DNA of 7,494 nucleotides from assembly GCA_030591825.1 (NCBI GenBank), contig JAUVAG010000045.1:1-7494 (forward strand). Direction: 5' to 3'. This document shows positions 1 through 6,366 of this stretch, one piece after another. This DNA comes from Dethiosulfatibacter sp. (GTDB lineage: Bacteria; Bacillota; Clostridia; Tissierellales; Dethiosulfatibacteraceae). A program made the position numbers and the translations under genes. The notes under the pieces are model-generated. The model was given only the letters and a program-made list of their open reading frames with translations, had not been told where the DNA came from and did no database searches. Each line of letters begins with the position of its first letter. Position 1 is the first letter of the stretch.

Positions 1-1
1 A

Positions 2-289
2 ATGGGAATGGGAATAGTTGTAGATGAAGACGAAATACCTGTGTCGGACATTACAAAAAAACTGTGCAGCCATTTCGCAATAGATTATTTAAAGCTCATA
101 TCCAGCGGGTCAATGCTGGTGGTATGTAGTCAGGAAAATTACAGCCCTATTAAGGCGAAACTTGATGAAAAGGGTATAGGTGTTGCCATGATAGGTAAAA
201 TCCAGGGTGAAGGGGCATTTTTCGACTCAGAGGGGAAATCAAGAGAGATAGACCAGCCAGACAGTGATGAATTGTACAAGGTTGTCTGA
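2..289 (+). CDS. AIR synthase-related / HypE-like protein, C-terminal fragment (5' end outside window)
   Basis: The reading frame is open from the left edge, so the first visible ATG is probably internal and only the last 95 or so residues are seen. They resemble the C-terminal AIRS_C domain of the PurM/HypE/ThiL/SelD ATP-binding superfamily. The order 'GIVVDEDEIPVSD', an alpha-helical stretch, 'SSGSMLVVCSQEN', then 'IGVAMIGKI' matches the way HypE-like proteins end: an I-P-V segment, an 'eGkLvavv' strand and a final 'a..IGev' strand. The ATP-binding N-terminal half and its glycine-rich loop are not visible, so the substrate cannot be assigned. The gene ends 24 bp before rph on the same strand with no terminator between them, so it is probably in the same operon. 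Family assignment is fairly good; a specific role in hydrogenase maturation is not supported from this fragment. Confidence 0.7.
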   Translation: MGMGIVVDEDEIPVSDITKKLCSHFAIDYLKLISSGSMLVVCSQENYSPIKAKLDEKGIGVAMIGKIQGEGAFFDSEGKSREIDQPDSDELYKVV

Positions 290-302
290 TACAATAAATT
301 TT

Positions 303-307
303 AGGAG
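303..307 (+). promoter_or_regulatory. Shine-Dalgarno site of rph
   Basis: AGGAG lies 6 bp before the ATG at 314. It supports that start; the protein then begins with the usual RNase PH N-terminus (R-x-D-G-R). Confidence 0.8.
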
Positions 308-313
308 TTATTA

Positions 314-1057
314 ATGGAAAGAGTAGACGGAAGAAAAAAAGATGAATTAAGAAAGACAAAAATCACTAGAGACTATTTGCTTCATCCAGACGGATCCGTT
401 CTGGTTGAAGTTGGAAATACTAAGATAATATGTACGGCAATGATTGAAAACAAGGTTCCCCCATTTTTAAGAGGAAGTGACACGGGATGGGTGACTGCTG
501 AATATTCAATGTTGCCTGGATCGACTAATACAAGAAAAATGAGGGATTCAAGAAAAGGAAAAGTTGATGGAAGATCCCAGGAGATACAGAGACTTATAGG
601 AAGGTCTATGAGATCTGTTGTTGATTTAAAGCTTCTTGGTGAAAGAACATTGTGGCTTGATTGTGATGTTATTCAGGCAGATGGCGGTACAAGGACGGCT
701 TCTATTAGTGGTGTTTTCGTGGCAATGGTAGATGCATTTTACAAGCTTGTCAAAGAAGGTAAACTTGAAAAAATGCCTGTTAAATCATTTGTATCGGCTG
801 TAAGTGTTGGAGTTTTTGAAGAGAATAATATCTTAGATCTATGCTATTTGGAAGACAGCAACGCAAAAGTTGACATGAACATAGTAATGACAGACAAGGA
901 AGAATTCATAGAAGTTCAGGGAACAGGAGAGGAAGCTCCTTTTACAATGGATGAGCTTACATCTTTACTTGAAATTGGTAAAAAAGGATGCAACGACATC
1001 TTTGAAATACAGAGAAATGTACTTGGAAAAGAGATTTATGAACTTATAGGAGAATAG
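314..1057 (+). CDS. rph: Ribonuclease PH (tRNA nucleotidyltransferase)
   Basis: A phosphate-dependent 3'-5' exoribonuclease that trims extra nucleotides from tRNA 3' ends, releasing nucleoside diphosphates; it normally works as a hexamer in the cytosol. The 247-residue product is full length for the family. Visible signatures are the N-terminal 'RVDGR' (3-7), '[11 protein letters not shown]' (61-71), '[13 protein letters not shown]' (86-98) with the RNA/phosphate-contacting arginines, the phosphate-binding '[10 protein letters not shown]' (124-133), and '[11 protein letters not shown]' (179-189). The latter carries D181 and D187, spaced like the catalytic aspartates of the RNase PH/PNPase fold. 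'[10 protein letters not shown]' (201-210) is the usual C-terminal signature, with one extra acidic residue. C177 replaces the aspartate often found in 'LDLDY', a non-catalytic position. It is the second gene of the visible operon, and rdgB starts 1 bp after its stop. The rph-rdgB-phosphoesterase order is common in Firmicutes. Confidence 0.97.
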   Translation: MERVDGRKKDELRKTKITRDYLLHPDGSVLVEVGNTKIICTAMIENKVPPFLRGSDTGWVTAEYSMLPGSTNTRKMRDSRKGKVDGRSQEIQRLIGRSMRSVVDLKLLGERTLWLDCDVIQADGGTRTASISGVFVAMVDAFYKLVKEGKLEKMPVKSFVSAVSVGVFEENNILDLCYLEDSNAKVDMNIVMTDKEEFIEVQGTGEEAPFTMDELTSLLEIGKKGCNDIFEIQRNVLGKEIYELIGE

Positions 1058-1058
1058 T

Positions 1059-1658
1059 ATGGTAAGAGTAATTTTATCAAGTGGAAACCAGCATAAGATA
1101 AGCGAATTAAAAAGCATTTTGGGAGAATTTGACCTTGAAGTGATATCAAAAAACGACATAGGATACAGTGAATTCGAAGTAGAGGAAGATGGAGATACAC
1201 TAGAGGAAAATTCATTAAAAAAGGCTATGGAACTGTGGAAGAAAACAGGCAATATTGTAATAGCAGACGACACAGGTCTTTTTGTGGAATATCTTAATGG
1301 AGAGCCTGGTGTGTATTCTGCCAGATATGCAGGTGAAGATGCGACTTATGAGGGCAACAATAAACTGCTTCTTGAAAAGCTGGAAAATGTTCCTATTGTA
1401 AAAAGGAAAGCATATTTCAAGACGGTTGTTTCAATCGTAGACAGCAACGGGACGTCATTTAAGGTTGAAGGAATCTGCAAAGGATTAATAGGATTGGAAC
1501 CTGAAGGGGACAATGGATTTGGATATGACCCTATTTTCATAGTTGAAGGTCTTAACAAAACTTTTGCACAAATGACAGACAGTGAAAAGAATAAATACAG
1601 TCACAGGGGAAAGGCTGTAAGAAATTTGAAAAATATAATTGGAGAAATATTGAAATGA
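1059..1658 (+). CDS. rdgB: XTP/dITP pyrophosphatase (RdgB/HAM1 family)
   Basis: A house-cleaning nucleotide pyrophosphatase that hydrolyses XTP, ITP and their deoxy forms to monophosphates and pyrophosphate, keeping deaminated purines out of DNA and RNA. At 199 residues it is the normal family length. Seen in order: the phosphate-binding N-terminal 'SSGNQHK' (7-13), 'DGDTLEENSLKKA' (44-56) with the metal-associated Glu/Asn, and 'ADDTGLFVEYLNGEPGVYSARYAG' in two parts (69-80 and 81-92), including probable catalytic D71. Next come 'GFGYDPIF' (153-160), which stacks on and recognises the purine, and 'SHRGKAV' (181-187). All key residues are present. The ATG lies 1 bp after the rph stop, and its Shine-Dalgarno AGGAGA (1048-1053) is inside the end of rph. 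The stop overlaps the next start as ATGA. Expression is therefore expected to be coupled on both sides. Confidence 0.97.
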   Translation: MVRVILSSGNQHKISELKSILGEFDLEVISKNDIGYSEFEVEEDGDTLEENSLKKAMELWKKTGNIVIADDTGLFVEYLNGEPGVYSARYAGEDATYEGNNKLLLEKLENVPIVKRKAYFKTVVSIVDSNGTSFKVEGICKGLIGLEPEGDNGFGYDPIFIVEGLNKTFAQMTDSEKNKYSHRGKAVRNLKNIIGEILK

Positions 1659-2131
1659 AAATAATAGTATTGAGCGACACTCATTTTAGATCACAAAAAG
1701 TTATTGAGAGACTTGAAATTATTGAAGACATTGATATGATTATACATCTGGGGGATATAATGTCGGACAGTAAAAAAATTGGAGATGCACTGGGTGTGAA
1801 AACACTTGCTGTTAAGGGAAATTGTGATTTTGGCCTTGATGAGGAACCTTTTGAAAAGATTGTGGAAGTAGAGAATACAAAAATACTTTTTACCCATGGT
1901 CACCGATACAAGGTAAAGCAGTCCATTGACAGATATTTCTACAGAGCAAAGGAAATAGAAGCCAATATAGCACTTTACGGACATACACATGTTCCTGTAA
2001 ATAGATGGATAGAAGATGTATTGATGTTCAATCCGGGCAGTGCAACCTTGCCAAAGGAAGATCAAAAGCCTTCCTTTGGAATATTGAATATAGTAGACAA
2101 CAAGGTTGAATCAAGCATCATTACTTTTTAG
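1655..2131 (+). CDS. YfcE/MJ0936-family metallophosphoesterase
   Basis: A small calcineurin-like, dinuclear-metal phosphoesterase of 158 residues, typical for the YfcE/MJ0936 group. All five metal-binding blocks are visible: D8-x-H10 in 'LSDTH', G33-D34 in 'HLGD', G55-N56 in 'VKGNCD', H81 in 'FTHGH', and 'GHTH' (109-112). 'NPGSATLP' (126-133) and 'KPSFGIL' (138-144) are the usual C-terminal family blocks. Members hydrolyse phosphodiesters such as bis-pNPP in vitro, but the physiological substrate is generally unknown and cannot be read from sequence. Its ATG overlaps the rdgB stop by 4 bp, with GGAGA at 1641-1645 as the ribosome site, so it is co-translated with rdgB. It is the last gene of the + strand operon. 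Its last 11 bp overlap the end of the convergent RND gene, which is unusual because no intergenic terminator can fit there. There is no signal peptide, so it is cytosolic. Confidence 0.93.
   Translation: MKIIVLSDTHFRSQKVIERLEIIEDIDMIIHLGDIMSDSKKIGDALGVKTLAVKGNCDFGLDEEPFEKIVEVENTKILFTHGHRYKVKQSIDRYFYRAKEIEANIALYGHTHVPVNRWIEDVLMFNPGSATLPKEDQKPSFGILNIVDNKVESSIITF
2051..2079. repeat. Perfect 10-bp inverted repeat (hairpin) inside the phosphoesterase 3' end
   Basis: CCAAAGGAAG (2051-2060) is followed, after a 9-nt loop, by its exact reverse complement CTTCCTTTGG (2070-2079). Neither strand has a T tract after the stem, so it is not a classical intrinsic terminator. On the - strand the stem begins 42 bp past the RND stop codon, where an mRNA 3' hairpin would be expected. 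It lies in codons for the conserved 'LPKEDQKPSFG' block, so it may partly be a by-product of coding. Confidence 0.6.
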
Positions 2132-5100
2132 TTTTGTTGAAAATGCTGTTGTACATGGTAGGAATGACAATCAATGTAAAAAATGTTGATACAATAAGTC
2201 CAGACATCAATGTAACAGCCATTGGTGTGAAAAATGAGCTCCCAGAAAGGGCGAGGGGCAACAAACCCATGACTGTGGTAATGGTACTGAGCATTATGGG
2301 GCGGAACCTTCTGTTAAGAGAAGATTCACAGGCATCTTTAATAGAGATGCCTTTTTTAATTTCAGAATTTATATGTTCGAGTAAAAGAATTGCATTATTT
2401 ACAACAATTCCTATGAGGCTGGCAAAACCAAGTCCTGCTGTGAATGAAAAAGGCTGTTTAAAGATATATAGTCCTGTCAGTGAACCTATAATAGATAGAG
2501 GAACTGTCAATAGAATGATTAATGCCTGTCTCGATGATTTGAACTGTATTAGGAGGATTACATATATGGCAGCCAGTGCATATAATGCAGCTTCTGCTAT
2601 ACCTCCGAGATATTTTGTTACAGTTTCTTTTTCTCCACCATAGTCCACAAGGATATTTGTATCTTCTACTGAATTTTTAACCAGCTCTTCAATTTTCAAT
2701 TGTGATTCTTGAGTGTTGTAGGAATCCTTTACATCGCAGTTAATTGTAATTGCCGGGAACCTGTTGTACCTGTAGATTATTGGAATAAGACTTTTAAGAT
2801 TAACTTCTGAAACCTGCTTGAGAAGAATCTTGTTTCCTGTGAAGGAAGATTTGATTTTTAAATTTTCAAGGTCTGCCAATGAATCTATATCTGAATCAAG
2901 ATAGATGTCGTATTCCTTGTTTTGAGTGGAAAGCTTAGATGTGCTGGTTCCGTTAAGTGCAATATTTACCTGTCTTTGTATGTCGTATTTTGTAAGTCCC
3001 ATGAGTGAGGCTATATCTTCATCGATTTTCAGATTGTACTGGTAAATAGATTTAGGAATATTGGACCATGTGCTGTTGATGCTTTCCAGGCCACTGATTT
3101 CCCTCAATGCATATTCTCCCTTTGAATATAGGTTGCCTTTATCGTTGTCGTACATGGAGATTTCAATATCTGAACCTGGAGCAGTGATGGCAGGCTGTTT
3201 GACTTCAATTCTGCTTCCAATGAGGGTTTTTTTGAATAGTTCTTCAAGATAATTTGAATATGAATTCTTGTCAATTGATTTGCTGCTATCGAGAAACACC
3301 AGTATCTGTCCATTGTGGTCTGAATCCGCACCGGTAGCTACAGTCAGGTAAAACTTTGGCAGATACCCTCCCACACTTGATGTATAACCTGTAATGTTTT
3401 CTTCTTTGTCTAGTATTTTACTTATTTCATCAATTAGGTCCTCGGTATTCTTTATGTCGCCTTTCTTTTCGTTGGTTACGTCTATATAAAGATAATCTTT
3501 GTCTGCAAAGGGGAAGATTTCCACAGGAAGGAAATAGAGGCCTATGCCTACTGAAAGGGCAAAGAAGGCAAAGATGGAAACTATAGTCACTACGCTGTGT
3601 TTTAGTCCGGTTTGCAGCATTGAAGCGAAAAGTTTTTTGGTTCTGTTTTTGCCCGGTAAAATCATTTTTACCTTACCTTTGAAAATACAGGTAAGGGCAG
3701 GGACAAGAAGCATTGCTGCAAAATATGAAGCTGTAAGGGAAATAATGACTACTGAAGGAAGGGACTTGGTAAATTCCCCAGCTTCTCCTGGAAGAGCTAT
3801 GAGGGGAGCGAATGCAGCTACTGTAGTAAGTGTAGATGAAAATACGGGGCCTGATGTTTCTAGAGCTCCATCAATTGAAGCCTTTACCGGTTCAACACCT
3901 TCATCGAGCTTCACCTGTATGGCATCCGTAACTACTATTGAGTTGTCCACCAGTATTCCAAGGGCAATTATAAGTGCAGCTATGGAAATCTGGTGAAGGT
4001 CAATTTTCATGTAGCGCATTATTGTAAAGGTGAGGAATATGCTGAAGGGAATTGCAGTTGATACTATCGCAGCATTCTTGTATCCCATGCCAATAAATAC
4101 TGTCACTATTACAAACAGTATTCCTTCCAGAAGGTTTAATATGAACTTGTTGATGGAGTTTTTTACTTCATCAGGTTGATAGACAAGCTTTTCAGCCTTG
4201 ATATTTTGCGGAAGATTGGCCAGTTTTTTGTTTAGAACATCCTCAACATCTTTTCCGATTTTTACTATGTTTTGGTCATCTTTAAAATAACCTGTTATAA
4301 GAACTGCAGGATTCTTGTTTGTTTTAAATTTTTTTGCATCATCATTATAACCCATATGGATATTTGCAATATCCTTTAGTCTGGTTATTCCGAAATTGTC
4401 TGAAATATGGATAACCAGATTTTCTATGTCATGTATGTCTTCAAAAGTTCCCGGTATGCTTACGTTTATTTTTCCTGAAGAGGTATCAAGGGAACCGGAA
4501 GGTATGTTTATATTTTGAATAAGTAAAAGGTTGTATACGTCTTCAACAGATAATCCTGTCTTGTCAAGACTGTTTAGGTTGATTTCTACATATACCTGCT
4601 TTTCAAGATCTCCTTCTATATTGACTTTTTTAATGCCGTCAACCCTCAGAAGGTCATTTTTTATGTTTTCTGCAAAGTAGGAGAGTTTGTCATAGGAGTA
4701 ACCTTCTCCTGACAATGTGATTATAAGACCTGCAGTTTCAACCATATTCTCCGTATCGATCTTAGGAGCATGGGATCCTTCTGGAAGGTCGTCTTTAATG
4801 GAGTTTATAATCTTATTGAGATTTGACCATTGTTCATCTTTGTCCACTGAATAGTTTATGGTTACAATAACAACAGATACATTGCTTGAGGAAATGGATT
4901 CTATGTTTTCAATTCCTTCAAGAATGGAAATTTCATTTTCGATTTTTTTTGTTATGAGTGATTCGATTTCTTCGGCAGAAGCACCGGGATATATTGTTGT
5001 AATCATTGCAGAAGGACTTGTCACATCAGGATTTTCCTGTCTGGGCAGACTGGTATAGGAAATTATTCCGGATATCATCAGAATGACAACCAATATTACA

Positions 5101-5144
5101 GTAACCTTTCTGTTGTGTACTGAAAAATGTATTAATCCATTCAT
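2121..5144 (-). CDS. RND-family efflux transporter permease (HAE1/AcrB-like)
   Basis: An inner-membrane exporter expected to act as a trimer driven by an ion gradient, paired with the adaptor encoded just upstream; the substrate is unknown. The 1007-residue product has the full RND layout. TM1 is near 14-31, followed by a large extracytoplasmic porter domain ('LPRQENPDV' at 33-41 and 'YPGASAEEIE' at 52-61 are family signatures). TM2-TM6 lie between about 335 and 487, TM7 near 517-539, a second porter domain at about 545-845, and TM8-TM12 between about 847 and 998. The TM4 motif 'LVDNSIVVTDAI' (398-409) has D400-N401 where AcrB has D407-D408, and 'GIVVNNAILLLE' in TM10 (912-923) has N916 at the AcrB K940 position. 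R946 and R948 are kept before TM11. The start is supported by AAAGGTGA, which spans the upstream adaptor stop. The 3' end overlaps the convergent phosphoesterase by 11 bp. It could export drugs, lipids, peptides or metabolites. Confidence 0.95.
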   Translation of the reverse strand: MNGLIHFSVHNRKVTVILVVILMISGIISYTSLPRQENPDVTSPSAMITTIYPGASAEEIESLITKKIENEISILEGIENIESISSSNVSVVIVTINYSVDKDEQWSNLNKIINSIKDDLPEGSHAPKIDTENMVETAGLIITLSGEGYSYDKLSYFAENIKNDLLRVDGIKKVNIEGDLEKQVYVEINLNSLDKTGLSVEDVYNLLLIQNINIPSGSLDTSSGKINVSIPGTFEDIHDIENLVIHISDNFGITRLKDIANIHMGYNDDAKKFKTNKNPAVLITGYFKDDQNIVKIGKDVEDVLNKKLANLPQNIKAEKLVYQPDEVKNSINKFILNLLEGILFVIVTVFIGMGYKNAAIVSTAIPFSIFLTFTIMRYMKIDLHQISIAALIIALGILVDNSIVVTDAIQVKLDEGVEPVKASIDGALETSGPVFSSTLTTVAAFAPLIALPGEAGEFTKSLPSVVIISLTASYFAAMLLVPALTCIFKGKVKMILPGKNRTKKLFASMLQTGLKHSVVTIVSIFAFFALSVGIGLYFLPVEIFPFADKDYLYIDVTNEKKGDIKNTEDLIDEISKILDKEENITGYTSSVGGYLPKFYLTVATGADSDHNGQILVFLDSSKSIDKNSYSNYLEELFKKTLIGSRIEVKQPAITAPGSDIEISMYDNDKGNLYSKGEYALREISGLESINSTWSNIPKSIYQYNLKIDEDIASLMGLTKYDIQRQVNIALNGTSTSKLSTQNKEYDIYLDSDIDSLADLENLKIKSSFTGNKILLKQVSEVNLKSLIPIIYRYNRFPAITINCDVKDSYNTQESQLKIEELVKNSVEDTNILVDYGGEKETVTKYLGGIAEAALYALAAIYVILLIQFKSSRQALIILLTVPLSIIGSLTGLYIFKQPFSFTAGLGFASLIGIVVNNAILLLEHINSEIKKGISIKDACESSLNRRFRPIMLSTITTVMGLLPLALSGSSFFTPMAVTLMSGLIVSTFFTLIVIPTMYNSIFNKTKK
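2331..2357 (+). terminator. Candidate rho-independent terminator for the + strand operon, inside the RND gene (antisense)
   Basis: GGCATCT (2331-2337), a 7-nt loop, the exact complement AGATGCC (2345-2351) and then TTTTTT (2352-2357) make a textbook intrinsic terminator reading rightward. It lies 200 bp beyond the phosphoesterase stop, antisense to RND codons around 930-938. I found no better stem-plus-T-tract between 2131 and 2331. On the opposite strand the stem is preceded by A6 and not followed by T, so it is one-directional. Caveat: the T tract is the complement of two AAA lysine codons, so chance is possible. Confidence 0.6.
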
Positions 5145-5148
5145 GATA

Positions 5149-5156
5149 TCACCTTT
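5149..5156 (-). promoter_or_regulatory. Shine-Dalgarno site of the RND gene, overlapping the adaptor stop codon
   Basis: Read on the - strand this is AAAGGTGA. Its final TGA is the stop codon of the adaptor gene, and it sits 4 bp before the RND ATG. Ribosomes finishing the adaptor are therefore placed directly on the RND ribosome site, implying coupled and roughly balanced synthesis of the two subunits. Confidence 0.75.
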
Positions 5157-6357
5157 CCTGACTTTTCACTTTATATCCTTCAAGTACGCTGTCCAGTCCT
5201 AAGGTAATGATCTCATTACCTGGGTCTACACCTTTAACCAGAATCTTGTCTTCGTTTATATTCATTATAGTGATGTTTCGTCTTGAGACTCTTCCGTCTT
5301 CAACTAGGAATACGTAGTCTTCTCCGTCATTGAGTACAGTGGATATGTCAAGCCATATGCCTTCTGTTTTTCCAAGGATGAATTCAACCTTGGCAGTGGA
5401 ACCAATGAGAATATTATCAGTGGACCTGTCAAGGTTTATAGTTGTGAGGTAGGCGAGGGAATTGGGGTCTGGAATTTTACTGATTGATTCTATGGTTCCA
5501 TTAAAGGTAATCTTGTTGATTACAACTTTTGATTGAATATCCTTGTCAAGCTTGTAGACATCTTTGATGGATATACCAACTTCCACAACCAGCTCGTTGC
5601 TACTTGTGATGACTACAGGATAACCTGAAGTAACGGCATCTCCTTCCTCGTTGAAAACAGAAAGGACAGTGCCGTAAGAGTCACTATATAAAATTGAATC
5701 TTCAATAATGGATTTGTATCCTTCATAGGCATTTTTTGCAGCTAAATAGACAGAGTAGGAAGACTGGATATCTTCATCGCTTGAACCATCAAGGGTTTTA
5801 TTGAAAAGTTCTACAGCCTGAAGATATTCTTTTTCTGAAATGCTCATACTTAGTTCGACCTGCTCTAAAGAAGACAATGATATGACATTCTCTTCGAAAA
5901 GTTTTGCCATATCATTGTAGTTGTTTTTATTAAATTCGTAGACGGATTTTGTCTTGTCGACATTTAAACGTGCACTGTTTATATCTTCCTGGTCTGCACC
6001 ATTTAAAGTCTTGTGATACTGTGAATATGCAGAATCCATGTTGTTGCCTGCAGCCTCCATTTGGAATACCAAATCCTTGGTGTCCAGTGAAGCAATAGGG
6101 TCTCCCGGAACTACCATTTCAGATATGTCGACAAAGATTTTTTCGATATATCCACCTGTCTTGAAAGAATAGTTTTTAAGTTGATTTGATCTTACAACCC
6201 CTACATAACTCATTATGTTGCTCAGAGAAGTAGTCTCTGCTGCAATGGACACTACGGGAATTGCCTTTTCCTTTTCAGGTAACGGTTCATTTCCACATGA
6301 GGTCAGCAGGGAAGCCAAAATAATGAAAATTGTAAGGGTCATTATAATCTTTTTCAT
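5149..6357 (-). CDS. RND efflux adaptor subunit (membrane-fusion protein), lipoprotein
   Basis: The periplasmic-type adaptor partner of the RND pump, 402 residues. A basic start, a hydrophobic segment and the lipobox L18-T-S-C21 mark it as a lipoprotein, anchored on the outer face of the cytoplasmic membrane through C21. A split lipoyl (barrel-sandwich hybrid) domain is seen at about 64-96 ('FKTGGYIEKIFVDISEMV', 'GDPIASLD') and 226-250 ('YGTVLSVFNEEGDAVTSGYP'). Between them is an alpha-helical hairpin (about 97-222), then a beta-barrel (about 256-330) and a membrane-proximal domain (about 334-400, 'VFLVEDGRVSRRNI', 'GVDPGNEIITLGLDSVLEG'). The hairpin holds an internal repeat (116-141 and 187-212). 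It starts 9 bp after the tetR stop and ends 4 bp before the RND gene. GGTGA at 6361-6365 is its ribosome site. No outer-membrane channel gene accompanies it. Confidence 0.93.
   Translation of the reverse strand: MKKIIMTLTIFIILASLLTSCGNEPLPEKEKAIPVVSIAAETTSLSNIMSYVGVVRSNQLKNYSFKTGGYIEKIFVDISEMVVPGDPIASLDTKDLVFQMEAAGNNMDSAYSQYHKTLNGADQEDINSARLNVDKTKSVYEFNKNNYNDMAKLFEENVISLSSLEQVELSMSISEKEYLQAVELFNKTLDGSSDEDIQSSYSVYLAAKNAYEGYKSIIEDSILYSDSYGTVLSVFNEEGDAVTSGYPVVITSSNELVVEVGISIKDVYKLDKDIQSKVVINKITFNGTIESISKIPDPNSLAYLTTINLDRSTDNILIGSTAKVEFILGKTEGIWLDISTVLNDGEDYVFLVEDGRVSRRNITIMNINEDKILVKGVDPGNEIITLGLDSVLEGYKVKSQER
5722..6012 (-). repeat. Internal protein-level repeat in the adaptor hairpin (two 26-residue units)
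   Basis: Residues 116-141 (6012-5935) begin 'KTLNGADQEDINSA' and residues 187-212 (5799-5722) begin 'KTLDGSSDEDIQSS'. Both then run through a helix ending in V/A-Y-E, 71 residues apart. Similar 'L..G...EDI..A' pairs are known at the two arms of the alpha-hairpin in HlyD/MacA-like adaptors, so this is probably the antiparallel arms of the coiled coil and not a recent duplication. The DNA of the two units has diverged. Confidence 0.6.
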
Positions 6358-6360
6358 AAG

Positions 6361-6365
6361 TCACC
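6361..6365 (-). promoter_or_regulatory. Shine-Dalgarno site of the adaptor gene
   Basis: GGTGA on the - strand lies 3 bp before the adaptor ATG and 1 bp after the tetR stop codon. The spacing is short, but the position next to the tetR stop supports translational coupling. Confidence 0.55.
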
Positions 6366-6366
6366 G

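Noticed and set aside
965..1273. 102-codon open frame on the - strand across the rph-rdgB junction
   Set aside because: Both + strand genes are clearly real and continuous here; the reverse frame is low-complexity Ser/Phe-rich and is a shadow.
1691..2065. 124-codon open frame on the - strand
   Set aside because: It lies antisense to the phosphoesterase, whose metal-binding motifs are all intact. No ribosome site or recognisable domain was found.
2168..2193. ATCAA ... TTGAT short stem just after the convergent junction
   Set aside because: A 5-bp AT-rich stem without a following T run; far weaker than the 2331-2357 structure.
2134..2643. 169-codon open frame on the + strand, starting 3 bp after the phosphoesterase stop
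   Set aside because: It is antisense to conserved RND membrane segments, starts with TTG without a good ribosome site, and its sequence has no recognisable domain. It is a shadow frame.
3544..3996. 150-codon open frame on the + strand
   Set aside because: It is antisense to the RND TM4-TM7 region; its Ala/Ser/Thr-rich composition is what the reverse of membrane codons gives. No ribosome site or family match was seen.
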